Shown: in pieces, positions 1 to 7,808 of the stretch | How positions within the stretch are numbered: the stretch's first letter is position 1 | Layout of the letters: each line of letters opens with the position of its first letter | Assembly (NCBI RefSeq): GCF_030408595.1 | Contig: NZ_CP047080.1 | Location: 931,501 to 995,500 of the forward strand | Source: Corynebacterium canis | Lineage (GTDB): Bacteria > Actinomycetota > Actinomycetes > Mycobacteriales > Mycobacteriaceae | DNA: 64,000 nt | Direction: 5' to 3' | The notes under the pieces: model-generated | What the model was told of the DNA's origin: nothing | Databases searched by the model: none | What the model saw: only the letters and a program-made list of their open reading frames with translations | Position numbers and translations under genes: made by a program

Positions 1-147
1 CTCGAGATTGCCGACGCCGTGGTGGTCATGGACGGCGGCCGCGTCATTGAATACGGCACCCCGGCCGAACTCGCCGCGGCGGATGGCGCATTCGCTCAAT
101 TGCTCGAAGAATGGCGGGCCTCGGCGGAATGGCACGTTACAAGATAG
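1..147 (+). CDS. ABC transporter ATP-binding protein, C-terminal end (partial)
   Basis: The window opens inside a reading frame that ends with TAG at 145-147. The 48 visible residues include DAVVVMDGGRVIEYGTPAEL followed by FAQLLEEW, which is the typical end of an ABC ATPase domain after the H-loop (the 'V-x-M-D-x-G-R-V-x-E-x-G-T' strand). The Walker motifs lie outside the window, so importer versus exporter cannot be decided from what is visible; the short tail after the LLEEW helix resembles fused exporter subunits. The gene is partial at its 5' end. Confidence 0.8.
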   Translation, partial: LEIADAVVVMDGGRVIEYGTPAELAAADGAFAQLLEEWRASAEWHVTR

Positions 148-197
148 TTTGGCTCACCTATCGATATTGGCAAGTGTGCTGTGTTAGCATCGGCCAG

Positions 198-455
198 ATG
201 AGTGTAGTTGCGTGGATAGTCCTCGGGTTCGTCGCAGGTTCGATCGCTAAAGCCCTGATGCCCGGCCGCCAAAGCGGCGGCTGCATCGCTACCATCGTGC
301 TGGGCATTATCGGCTCCGTCGTGGGCGGCGCGCTCGGGTCATATTTCCTAAATGTAGACCTTAACCAGGGGCTTTATGAATTCAGCACGTGGGCCAGCGC
401 CATCGGTGGTGCCCTTGTGATCCTGGCTGTGTGGGGCATTATCCGCCCCAAGTGA
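198..455 (+). CDS. GlsB/YeaQ/YmgE-type small membrane protein
   Basis: This 85-residue protein has three hydrophobic segments (about residues 3-20, 28-50 and 62-82) separated by short glycine-rich loops, with the family-typical opening W-I-V-L-G-F-V-A-G-x-I-A-K and a GG-C-I-A-T-I-x-L-G-I-x-G-S turn. That pattern is the transglycosylase-associated/GlsB family, integral membrane proteins linked to general stress whose biochemical role is unknown. The frame stays open upstream, but the ATG at 198 gives the family's normal length and removes a non-conserved leader that overlaps the preceding gene. No strong Shine-Dalgarno sequence is visible, so expression may be leaderless or weak. Confidence 0.8.
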   Translation: MSVVAWIVLGFVAGSIAKALMPGRQSGGCIATIVLGIIGSVVGGALGSYFLNVDLNQGLYEFSTWASAIGGALVILAVWGIIRPK

Positions 456-510
456 CGCGGCGCACCGCGGTTCTCACGGTCCGAGCCGCAGCTTTGTTAA
501 CGTCGGTGCT

Positions 511-1368
511 ATGCACCAAGAATTGCCTGAAGAATTGATCGCGGGGCTGCGAATCTCGGATGTGATGCCGGTGCGTGGTGGCGATATCGCCAAAGCGTTC
601 CGGCTGGACGGCCCCGATGGAACGTATTTTCTGAAGACGCACCCGCGGCCGAGCAGGCAGATGTTCGAGCGTGAGGCGCGTGGCTTGGGGGCATTACGTG
701 CGACGGCGCCGTCGGATTTGGGGGTTCCGGAAGTACTTGCGGCCTCGGAACGGGGATTGGTGTTGGAGTGGGTTGCGGAGGGGCATCGCACCGTGGATTC
801 CGAAGTTATGTTTGGGACGGGCTTGGCGCGATTGCATCAGGTATCGCAGCCGTTTTTCGGCGGTTTAGCGGGCGACGATTCAGGGTACATAGGTTCTGTT
901 GAGGTGGATCTGACCCCGGCGGATTCCTGGCCCGAGTTCTATGTGGAGCGGCGCCTGCGGCCATTGTTACGGCGGGCGATCGACCAGCGGGTGATTTCTA
1001 TCGACGCCGCGACTTTGTTCGAGGCGGTCAGCTGCCGGGCCGAGGAATTATGTGGTCCGGTCGAACCCCCAGCGCTGGTGCACGGCGACCTGTGGGGAGG
1101 GAACCGATTGGTTGATCAATCGGGAAAGAACTGGTTGATCGACCCGGCGGCGCATTACGCGCATCGGGAGGTGGACATAGCGATGATGCTTTTGTTCGGT
1201 GGATTCGGGGATGAAGTGTTTGTCGGATACAACCAGGTATATCCGCTGGCTGCGGGCTGGCGTGAGCGGGTGCCGTGGTACCAATTGCCGCCCCTGCTGG
1301 TGCACGCAATTCTGTTCGGTGGCGGATACGGCGCCTCGGCATTGGGGGTGCTCAAGCGGCTGGCCTAG
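511..1368 (+). CDS. Fructosamine kinase family protein
   Basis: This 285-residue protein has the aminoglycoside-phosphotransferase-like fold of the fructosamine-kinase family. The visible landmarks are an N-terminal nucleotide-binding lysine in Y-F-L-K-T (about residue 42), the catalytic loop H-G-D-L-W-G-G-N (191-198) and the metal-binding D-P-A-x-H-Y-A-H-R-E-V-D motif from residue 211. Family members phosphorylate ketosamines on glycated amines or proteins, which leads to deglycation; the bacterial substrates are mostly untested. It is cytoplasmic and stands alone, 55 bases after the GlsB-like gene on the same strand. The function is assigned by family, not by context. Confidence 0.85.
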   Translation: MHQELPEELIAGLRISDVMPVRGGDIAKAFRLDGPDGTYFLKTHPRPSRQMFEREARGLGALRATAPSDLGVPEVLAASERGLVLEWVAEGHRTVDSEVMFGTGLARLHQVSQPFFGGLAGDDSGYIGSVEVDLTPADSWPEFYVERRLRPLLRRAIDQRVISIDAATLFEAVSCRAEELCGPVEPPALVHGDLWGGNRLVDQSGKNWLIDPAAHYAHREVDIAMMLLFGGFGDEVFVGYNQVYPLAAGWRERVPWYQLPPLLVHAILFGGGYGASALGVLKRLA

Positions 1369-1777
1369 GCGCTAAGGCGCGGATCGTCCAGGTGGCGACC
1401 CTCGCCGGGGGCGCACAGACCGCCAACTACCCTCATATTGGTGTGACGTGATCGGGTGCACGTAACGCACAACGTCGGGGCCTTGTGCGAGGGGTGTGGG
1501 GAGCGGCGTCGATAAGCAACGGCGGGGTGGGCTGGCTGCAAAAATAAATAAATATCAGGGAGCCAAGGGGCGCTTTGTGGCCATCGGTTAAGCGTCGCAA
1601 AGGTTGACGGCGGGCGAGATTTTCGCGGCGCGGAGGGGTTACGCACAGTTGGCACTTCTGATACGGTCTGGGGCGAGTCCGAAAGCAACCTTCGGCCTCA
1701 ACTGGGGATAAGGCTCCGATGAGCCATGTGAAACACATTTGAATTTTGCTGGAAACCTATTTTAAGGAACGCGAACT
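1369..1777 (+). other. Intergenic region upstream of the secreted NlpC/P60-like gene
   Basis: These 409 bases hold no convincing gene. The part near 1540-1560 is A/T-rich and the last 100 bases contain several short complementary stretches, so a structured 5' leader is possible. I looked for a c-di-AMP (ydaO-type) riboswitch, which often precedes cell-wall hydrolase genes in Actinobacteria, and did not find its conserved GGGGUGAAUC-like core. One copy of the GTCGATAAG 9-mer (see findings) lies at 1508, in non-coding DNA. Confidence 0.4.
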
Positions 1778-2941
1778 GTGAAGATTTTCTCTCCTGTCGT
1801 TGGCCTATATACAGCTTTTCTTTTGACAGCTTCCGTCGTGGCGGGAGCACCGGTCGCCGCCGCGTCCGACCCCTTGGAGGAAGTGACCAAGGAGGAAACA
1901 ACCGTCGTTGAAACCACCACTGAAGACGGCGGCGGTGCTGGTGCTGGTGGTGCCACCGGGGCTGGTGGAGGCGCCGCGACGGCCGACGTCGGCGGTGTGA
2001 CCAAGCTGGAAAATATCCAAGAACTGAAGAAAGCTCGGGGGTTGTCCGGGACGGTGCTGACGAAAGACCACGTCAAAGCCGGTGACAATGCCGGCATGAA
2101 GTTCGATATCGAAGACAAGCAACCCGACGGCGTGCTCGGGCGTATCGCCGTGCCGCTGGCCGACGGCAAGTGGGCGGTACCCTCGAACTTGCCGACGGCG
2201 CCAAGCACCAAGGTGGACAGGGCCGCGGCGGACGACGCCATCTCGCGCGCCCAAACCTTTGTCGCCGCTGGGCGCGACCTGAAGTGGAATGGGCAGGGCG
2301 TGACGCCGCTGACCACCACTGATGTGATCCACGACAAGATGTCGAAGCCGTACCCGATCTATTGCTCCTCGTTGGTGGGCATGATCCTGAAAGGTTGGGA
2401 CTATGATCACACCACCTACGTGTCCGATAAAAACACCAGCATCGGGGCGTCCATGGACTTCGGCGGCAACGGTGATCGCGCTTCGGAGAACGAATTGTGG
2501 CAGTCGAACCGGCTGGCCAAGTGGTTCTACACCAACGGTGACCTGTGGCTTAACGACGGAAACCAAAACTACGAGCGCGGCGACCTGATCTTCCTGTCCG
2601 AGCAAAAGCCGGAAGGCAAGGATTCCAACACCGGCTCGTACTTTGGCAATATCTTCCACGTGGCTATCTACGCCGGCGATAATAAGGTGATCCATTCCTA
2701 TAGCGCGGACTCCGATGGCGGCGTGGTCGAACAGGATATCGATGAGTACCTGCGGGAAGGGACGTCCTTTATCGCACGCCCGTCCTGGAACAAGGCGAGC
2801 GGTGCCAGCTCGAAGAGCACGGACGACGCCACGAAGGACGGCAACTCCAACGGTGGCGGCAAGTGCAACACCAAGGGTGATGAGGCCGACAAGCCCTGCA
2901 ACCAAGTGACGCCGGGCGCGGAAGGCAAGCTTTCGTTCTAG
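1778..2941 (+). CDS. Secreted NlpC/P60-like (CHAP-type) cell-wall protein
   Basis: The 387-residue product starts at GTG 1778 behind an AAGGA Shine-Dalgarno. It has a signal peptide ending near residue 28, a Gly/Ala-rich linker (about 50-73), and a C-terminal domain with the arrangement of papain-like NlpC/P60 or CHAP peptidases: a cysteine at the start of a helix (Y-C-S-S-L-V-G, Cys196) and a histidine opening a beta strand (F-H-V-A-I-Y-A-G-D, His294), followed by V-I-H-S-Y-S. R-G-D-L-I-F before the histidine is also typical. It is likely exported and acts on or binds the cell wall. The fold assignment is inferred from motifs; the N-terminal half matches nothing I recognise. It is convergent with the dehydrogenase gene and separated by a terminator. 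Confidence 0.65.
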   Translation: MKIFSPVVGLYTAFLLTASVVAGAPVAAASDPLEEVTKEETTVVETTTEDGGGAGAGGATGAGGGAATADVGGVTKLENIQELKKARGLSGTVLTKDHVKAGDNAGMKFDIEDKQPDGVLGRIAVPLADGKWAVPSNLPTAPSTKVDRAAADDAISRAQTFVAAGRDLKWNGQGVTPLTTTDVIHDKMSKPYPIYCSSLVGMILKGWDYDHTTYVSDKNTSIGASMDFGGNGDRASENELWQSNRLAKWFYTNGDLWLNDGNQNYERGDLIFLSEQKPEGKDSNTGSYFGNIFHVAIYAGDNKVIHSYSADSDGGVVEQDIDEYLREGTSFIARPSWNKASGASSKSTDDATKDGNSNGGGKCNTKGDEADKPCNQVTPGAEGKLSF

Positions 2942-2953
2942 CGTTCTAGCAAA

Positions 2954-2987
2954 AACCACCTCGCGGCGCGGCGTCGCTGAGGTGGTT
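2954..2987. terminator. Bidirectional terminator between convergent genes
   Basis: AACCACCTC at 2954-2962 pairs perfectly with GAGGTGGTT at 2979-2987 around a GC-rich loop. It lies between the stop codons of two convergent genes, with A-rich sequence on the left and T-rich sequence on the right, so it can act in both directions. Confidence 0.75.
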
Positions 2988-2997
2988 GTTGTGTTGG

Positions 2998-5841
2998 CTA
3001 CGCGGTGACGACGTTTGCCACTCGCGCCGCCAGCTCCTCCAAAACGTGCGTGTAAGTCTGCCCAGTGGCCCGAGTCAGTCCCAGCTCACACGTTCGATTG
3101 CAGGAAAGGTGCAGGTCTGCATGCAAACGTTTGACCGAACGGGCTTCATCGCGGGTGGAGGTGGCCGTAAGCTCCTCATGCAGCAGCCCGCGGTCGCCGG
3201 CGAATGCGCAGCACCGCCACCCATCGGGGATGATTGCCTCGTCCGCAACCAGCCCGGCGAGCATCATGAGTGCATCGTTGACGCCAAGGTGCGTGGAGGA
3301 GCACGTGGGGTGTACCGCCGCGCGCCGAGCTTTCGGGAGCGGAGGCAGCATCGGCGCCACGTATTTGGCCACCCATTCGGTGGCGTCCATGACGTCAATG
3401 TTTTCGATTCCGGCGTTTTTTAGCGCCACGATAATGCCTTCGGTGCAGGACACGTTATCGCACACCAGCGGAAGCTGCCCACCGCGAGTGTGTTCGACAA
3501 TCCATGCGGTGAGCTTGGTTTTCATCACCTCGTAGCCCGCCGCTAAACCCTTGGATTTCCACGGCGTCCCGCAGCATAGTTCCTGCACGCCGTCCGGTGT
3601 GCTGAGCGTAATGCCTGCGAAGTTAGCGAGCTGCCGAACCGCATTACCAACGCCTTGACCGCATGCGTGTTCGCTTCCGAACATGGTTCCCACGCAGGCC
3701 GGTAGGAAGATGGCCGCAGGGTTCGCGGCGGGCATCGGCTTGCGCAATTTGCCGCCGCCGGGCAGCTCCGGCGTGAGCGTCGGGACAATGTCTTCACCTG
3801 CGATTTTCCGCGCCAGCCCGAGCGCGCCGCGCAGCGGTGGTGTCGGCAACGCGTGCGTTATGTTCATGCCTTTCGACGCCGCGCCAAGCACCGCTCCCCA
3901 ATGCTCCGCAGCGACTTTCCAACCTTTATCCAGGGTTTTCTTCTGGGTTTCGCGGCGCTTGGTGCGGATCAGGTCGGCGGTATTGATCTTTACCGGGCAG
4001 GCGGTCAGGCACATGCCGTCGACCGCGCAGGTTTGCACGACATCGTAGACCTCTTGTTCCTTGAGGCGTTGCGCCAATTCATAGGCGCCGGTGGCCTCAC
4101 AGGCGGCGATCGCCCGTTGGATCACGATGCGCTGGCGCGGGGTGGTGGTCAAATGCTGCGATGGGCACACCGGTTCGCAATATCCGCATTCGACACAATC
4201 GTCGATAATCTCGCGGACCTCCTCGGTCGGCTTGATGTGCTTGAGGTGCAGCTGCGGATCGTCCGTAATAATGGTCCCCGGGTTAAGGATCCGTTTTGGA
4301 TCGCACGCATCTTTGATATCCACCATTGCTTGATATAGATCGTCGCCGTATTGGCGTCGCACGAAGGGGGACATGATCCGGCCGGTCCCGTGTTCCGCCT
4401 TAAGCGTGCCTTGCTCCCGAAGCACCAGCTCAACCATGTCTTCGGTGAATGCGTCATAGCGGTTCAACGATGCCGGCCCCGCGAAATCCTCCGTAACCAA
4501 GAAGTGGATATTGCCGTTCTTGGCGTGCCCGAAGATCACGGCGCCATCGTAATCATGTTTGATAAACAGGTCTTGCAGCTCGGTGCACACCCCGCCGAGC
4601 TGTTCCATGGGCACGGCGATGTCCTCCAACAGGGCCATGGTGCCCTTGGGTCGGTTGCGCATGATTTTGGTGTAGAGGCCGTTGCGCATCACCCACATCT
4701 GCGCGCGGCGGCTGGCCTCGTTGGTCATTTCCGGAGCCGTCGACAAACCGCCTAATTGTTCGAAAGCCGCTTCGCCTGCCGCGATGCGTTCGGCGATACC
4801 TTCGTCATCCATGGCCTGGTATTCCACGAGCAAGGATGCGTGTTGGTCCACCCGGAAACCTTTGGGAAGCACGGATGCCGCATCGTGGCCCATGGCGCGG
4901 ATGGACGCGGCGTCGATAAGCTCCACAACGTCGGCGCCGGAGTACACCAGTTCGGGTAACGCTTCGGTTGCGGCGTCGAGCGAGTCGAACATGAGGAGGC
5001 CGGTTGCGGTGCGTTTTGGCACGGTCACGGTATTGAACACAGCTTCGGATACAAAGCCGAGCGTGCCTTCGGAACCGATCATGAGGTGCTCGAGGATTTT
5101 CGCCGGCGTGTCAAAGTCGAGGAAGGAATTGATGCCGTAGCCCATGGTGTTTTTGATGGCGTAGCGGCGTTCGATATCGGCGCGATATTTGTCGCCACGC
5201 AGGGTGTCGCGCAGACGTTCGATGACTTCGACAAGGTTTGGTTCGGTGGCGCGCAGCACCTCGTCCGCATTTACATCGGCTGTATCGATCACGGTTCCGC
5301 TTGGAAGCACAATGGTCATAGAGTCGATGGTGCGGTAGGTATTCGCGGTAATCCCGCAGGTCATACCGGAAGAGTTGTTTGCAATTAGCCCGCCGATCGT
5401 GCACGCTATCGATGACGCGGGGTCCGGACCCAGTTTCGAACCATAGCGTGCGAGTGTGGCGTTTACCTGGCCGATCGTCAGGCCGGGCTGGACTCGAACG
5501 CGTTTACCATTATCTAGGACTTCCATGGCGCGGAAATGGCGGCGCACATCAACCGTAAGCCCCTCCGATAGCGCCTGCCCCGAGAGGCTGGTGCCGCCAC
5601 CGCGGAAGGTTAGTGGCCAACCCAGCTCGGCGGCGATCCGCATGGCCACCCCGACATCCGAAGGTGATTTCGCACGCATGACCGCATCGGGGGCGTGCAG
5701 GTAATGCGAGGCATCGACTGCTAGAGCCATGCGATCGAGCTCGCGGGTGGACACGGCGTCGCTACCCAGGGCGCTGCGCAGGGCCGCTAAGGCGGCGGTA
5801 TTGCCTTCGGAGAGCAATGATCTTGACGTGGTGACGGACAT
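2998..5841 (-). CDS. FAD-linked and Fe-S-containing (D-lactate/glycolate-type) dehydrogenase
   Basis: This 947-residue fusion has an N-terminal FAD-binding (type 4) domain with G-G-G-T-S-L-S-G-Q and D-P-A-S-S-I-A-C-T-I-G-G, then the GlcD-type C-terminal oxidase cap (to about 540). Two CxxCxxC clusters follow (from about residue 550, C-V-E-C-G-Y-C-E-P-V-C-P, and about 601-613), then GlpC-type cysteine-rich repeats (about 715-880, including C-C-G-T-P and C-C-A-F-A-G-D). Such fusions oxidise D-2-hydroxy acids, usually D-lactate, and pass electrons to the quinone pool at the inner membrane face. I chose ATG 5841 over an upstream TTG at 5859 because GGAG sits eight bases before it. A palindromic operator lies about 40 bases upstream. 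Confidence 0.85.
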   Translation of the reverse strand: MSVTTSRSLLSEGNTAALAALRSALGSDAVSTRELDRMALAVDASHYLHAPDAVMRAKSPSDVGVAMRIAAELGWPLTFRGGGTSLSGQALSEGLTVDVRRHFRAMEVLDNGKRVRVQPGLTIGQVNATLARYGSKLGPDPASSIACTIGGLIANNSSGMTCGITANTYRTIDSMTIVLPSGTVIDTADVNADEVLRATEPNLVEVIERLRDTLRGDKYRADIERRYAIKNTMGYGINSFLDFDTPAKILEHLMIGSEGTLGFVSEAVFNTVTVPKRTATGLLMFDSLDAATEALPELVYSGADVVELIDAASIRAMGHDAASVLPKGFRVDQHASLLVEYQAMDDEGIAERIAAGEAAFEQLGGLSTAPEMTNEASRRAQMWVMRNGLYTKIMRNRPKGTMALLEDIAVPMEQLGGVCTELQDLFIKHDYDGAVIFGHAKNGNIHFLVTEDFAGPASLNRYDAFTEDMVELVLREQGTLKAEHGTGRIMSPFVRRQYGDDLYQAMVDIKDACDPKRILNPGTIITDDPQLHLKHIKPTEEVREIIDDCVECGYCEPVCPSQHLTTTPRQRIVIQRAIAACEATGAYELAQRLKEQEVYDVVQTCAVDGMCLTACPVKINTADLIRTKRRETQKKTLDKGWKVAAEHWGAVLGAASKGMNITHALPTPPLRGALGLARKIAGEDIVPTLTPELPGGGKLRKPMPAANPAAIFLPACVGTMFGSEHACGQGVGNAVRQLANFAGITLSTPDGVQELCCGTPWKSKGLAAGYEVMKTKLTAWIVEHTRGGQLPLVCDNVSCTEGIIVALKNAGIENIDVMDATEWVAKYVAPMLPPLPKARRAAVHPTCSSTHLGVNDALMMLAGLVADEAIIPDGWRCCAFAGDRGLLHEELTATSTRDEARSVKRLHADLHLSCNRTCELGLTRATGQTYTHVLEELAARVANVVTA

Positions 5842-5880
5842 TCGGGGCGCTCCGTTCAACTGAGAAAGTGGCTGGTTATG

Positions 5881-5906
5881 GGTGCAAAAGCTCTACAATT
5901 TGCACC
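5881..5906 (-). promoter_or_regulatory. Palindromic operator upstream of the FAD/Fe-S dehydrogenase
   Basis: GGTGCAAA (5881-5888) and TTTGCACC (5899-5906) form a perfect 8-bp inverted repeat with a 10-bp spacer, 40 bases upstream of the dehydrogenase start. TAT/ATA flanks extend the symmetry with one extra base. This is the size and position expected of a dimeric regulator site; no regulator gene for it is adjacent. Confidence 0.6.
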
Positions 5907-6002
5907 ATACTCACTAAGCACCGAGCTGCAAATATGCTTAGGCAACCCTAAAAAGCGGGAATTCGCTGGTCAGGGTTGCCTTGGTGGGATAATTTTAGGG
6001 GG

Positions 6003-6362
6003 CTACGGAGTTTTTGTCGCCGCCGCGCGATCGGGGGAGTCGACGTCGTCTTTCGACGGCCGCGCGGTGTCAGCGATCGCCTGAAGCGCGGCGAGGTGCG
6101 ATTTCCAGGTCTTGAGGCCTTGGGGTGAGATCCTGAGCGTTGTCTGCGGCTTTTTGCCTACGAACGCCTTTTTGATCTTTACCAGGCCGTGCGATTCCAG
6201 CGCCGACGCATGTTTGGAAAGCGTGGAATCGCTTACCAAGAGGAAATCGCGCATTTGTGCGAAGGTCATTTCCTCCACGCCGGCGAGGGCGGCGAGCAAT
6301 GAAAAGCGGAGCGGATTGGTTAGCGCAGGTTCGAGCTGGCTGCGCGGATGCTGGGTGTTCAT
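6003..6362 (-). CDS. Winged-helix transcriptional regulator
   Basis: This 119-residue protein has a single winged-helix domain of the compact type with L-R-F-S-L-L-A-A-L-A, E-E-M-T-F-A-Q-M-R-D-F, a recognition helix S-D-S-T-L-S-K-H-A-S-A-L-E, and a wing K-P-Q-T-T-L-R-I-S-P-Q-G. Proteins of this kind commonly regulate an adjacent membrane-protein gene. Its ATG at 6362 overlaps the stop of the upstream membrane-protein gene as ATGA, so the two are translationally coupled. The same frame stays open further upstream, but the start inside the overlap gives the normal size. The C-terminal tail is acidic and Ala-rich. Autoregulation at the shared promoter is an inference. Confidence 0.8.
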   Translation of the reverse strand: MNTQHPRSQLEPALTNPLRFSLLAALAGVEEMTFAQMRDFLLVSDSTLSKHASALESHGLVKIKKAFVGKKPQTTLRISPQGLKTWKSHLAALQAIADTARPSKDDVDSPDRAAATKTP

Positions 6363-6805
6363 GGCGTTTTCTTGAGTGCGACGATTTCGTAGGTGGGGCC
6401 GAGCAGGGCCAGGACGGCGAACGCGATGCTGAGCGCAATATTGACGTTCAAACCCATACTGAACAGGTTGTTTCCAAAAATGGTTACGGCCCACAGTACG
6501 GTCCAGAGGCCAATCATAATGCCCCAGCGCTTGCCGAATCCGCGGCGGATTGGGGTCAGCCTCGCGGTCAGCGGGATGGTGGCAACTCCGAGCGCGAGCC
6601 AGGTGAACATGATGGTGAGTGCCGGACCCTGCGTACCGCCATTTACTACGGACAAGTGTGCGATCACAGGGTAGGCGGAACCGCCGGCACAGATGGCGAT
6701 GAAGTGAAGCCAGGCGGGGCTGATGCCCGCCGCACGACGACCCAATACGGCCGCTTGTTCGAGTTGCTCCGAGGCTTGTTCCGGGGTGGGAATGTGCGTG
6801 TTCAT
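6359..6805 (-). CDS. Four-helix integral membrane protein coupled to the regulator
   Basis: This 148-residue protein has a hydrophilic N-terminus (about 30 residues) and four transmembrane segments (about 32-52, 62-80, 93-112 and 120-142). The ATG at 6805 follows an AAAGGAG ribosome site. I do not recognise a named family beyond small membrane proteins paired with winged-helix regulators; a sensor or stress-response role is plausible but unproven. It is the first gene of a two-gene operon, with a clear sigma-70-like promoter at 6829-6858. Confidence 0.7.
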   Translation of the reverse strand: MNTHIPTPEQASEQLEQAAVLGRRAAGISPAWLHFIAICAGGSAYPVIAHLSVVNGGTQGPALTIMFTWLALGVATIPLTARLTPIRRGFGKRWGIMIGLWTVLWAVTIFGNNLFSMGLNVNIALSIAFAVLALLGPTYEIVALKKTP

Positions 6806-6828
6806 GGTCTGATCTCCTTTCAAGACTC

Positions 6829-6858
6829 ATTATAGGAAACTACTTTCCGATTTGGCAA
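6829..6858 (-). promoter_or_regulatory. Promoter and likely operator of the membrane-protein/regulator pair
   Basis: Read on the minus strand, TTGCCA (6853-6858) and TATAAT (6829-6834) are separated by 18 bp. The inverted repeat GGAAA-ctac-TTTCC (6835-6848) lies between them, where a bound repressor would block RNA polymerase, and a further TTTCC follows upstream. This fits autoregulation by the winged-helix protein. Confidence 0.6.
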
Positions 6859-7403
6859 GTGCTTTCCGTCACAGCCGCTCGGTGCCGCTTTTCGACGCCG
6901 CGCCCAGCTCGCCCGCCGCACCCCGCACGCCAAATGAGATCCCGAATTCTCATAGATCGCACAATAGGAACTCAGACCCATTGATTCCTTGTGTAATAAC
7001 TGTGCGCCCAGCCCTGTGGTTGTGGGCCTGCCCGCGTTGGGTGCAATCAGGACATTTCTTTGGTGTTTTGGCCCACTTTGCGGGAGTACAATGGTCATAC
7101 CAGTTGATTTTGCGGCGGTATGTGCGAACCCGCAGGCTGCGCTGGCGCTGTGGGTCGCGGCGTCGTTAATAGCCTTAACCTTGGACGTTTCATTCGTTAG
7201 TGAAATAAATGGGCGCTGTGTGAGTGGGGACGTTCGCACGCAGATGCTGCAACTTGGCTACGCAACAATAGGGGACTCGCGAGCTGGGAAACGGGCCCAA
7301 AATGTGGGAAATTAAGGAAACTTTCCCCAGTTAGGTGTGCCGGTCTGGGGGTGTTGAAGTTTCGCTACTCCGTTATGTGCCCCAAGCAGGTAACCTCGTC
7401 TGC
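6859..7403 (+). other. Intergenic region with one doubtful small ORF
   Basis: This 545-base stretch carries no recognised gene. A possible 74-codon ORF at 7091-7315 on the plus strand begins with ATG four bases after GGGAG and has a hydrophobic segment (A-A-L-A-L-W-V-A-A-S-L-I-A-L-T-L), but it resembles nothing I know. I give it low weight and do not list it as a CDS. Sequence just upstream of the DoxX gene contains no obvious promoter. Confidence 0.3.
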
Positions 7404-7808
7404 ATGGATAAACCGGTTGTCAGGGATGGAGCGCTCCTCTTTTTGCGGCTCGTACTCGGCATCATCTTTATTGCGCACGGCTGGGATCGCATGTTTGTCA
7501 TCGGTGTAGTAGAAAACACTGGCCGGTTCAGTGCAGTAGGTGTGCCGCAGCCGGAGCTGTCAACATGGATCGTATCGCTATCAGAATTGATTGGCGGCTC
7601 ACTACTCGTTGTGGGTTTCTTGTGCACATTTGTAGCTGGAGCAATGGCGCTGCTGATGGCTGCCGCAACGTATTTCGTCCATCTTAACCATGGTTTATTT
7701 GTTGACCAAGGAGGTTTTGAGTACACACTCCTCCTTGTGGCGGCCCTGTTTATTATCGTGGTTTTCGGCAGCGGCCGCGCCAGCATCGACGGGGTGCTCA
7801 ACCGGTGA
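7404..7808 (+). CDS. DoxX family membrane protein
   Basis: This 134-residue protein has four transmembrane helices and the DoxX pattern: an early L-F-L-R-L-V-L-G-I-I-F-I-A-H-G-W, a V-x-Q-P-E-L-S-T-W segment, and E-L-I-G-G-S-L-L-V-V-G-F. DoxX proteins are small membrane proteins tied to redox or thiosulfate metabolism in some bacteria and to oxidative stress complexes in mycobacteria. The ATG at 7404 gives the usual length; the frame is open upstream but adds a non-conserved leader. It overlaps the next gene by four bases (GTGA), which suggests coupled expression with the zinc-finger membrane protein. Confidence 0.85.
   Translation: MDKPVVRDGALLFLRLVLGIIFIAHGWDRMFVIGVVENTGRFSAVGVPQPELSTWIVSLSELIGGSLLVVGFLCTFVAGAMALLMAAATYFVHLNHGLFVDQGGFEYTLLLVAALFIIVVFGSGRASIDGVLNR

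Noticed and set aside
1369..1777. c-di-AMP (ydaO-type) riboswitch before the NlpC/P60-like gene
   Set aside because: The conserved core sequence is absent; only general structure potential is seen.
5930..6000. DtxR box upstream of the FAD/Fe-S dehydrogenase
   Set aside because: TTAGG and CCTAA half-sites are present, but only four bases apart instead of nine; the spacing does not fit.
7091..7315. 74-codon ORF with a hydrophobic segment
   Set aside because: It has a possible ribosome site but no recognisable family and only 75 codons; support is too weak to list as a gene.
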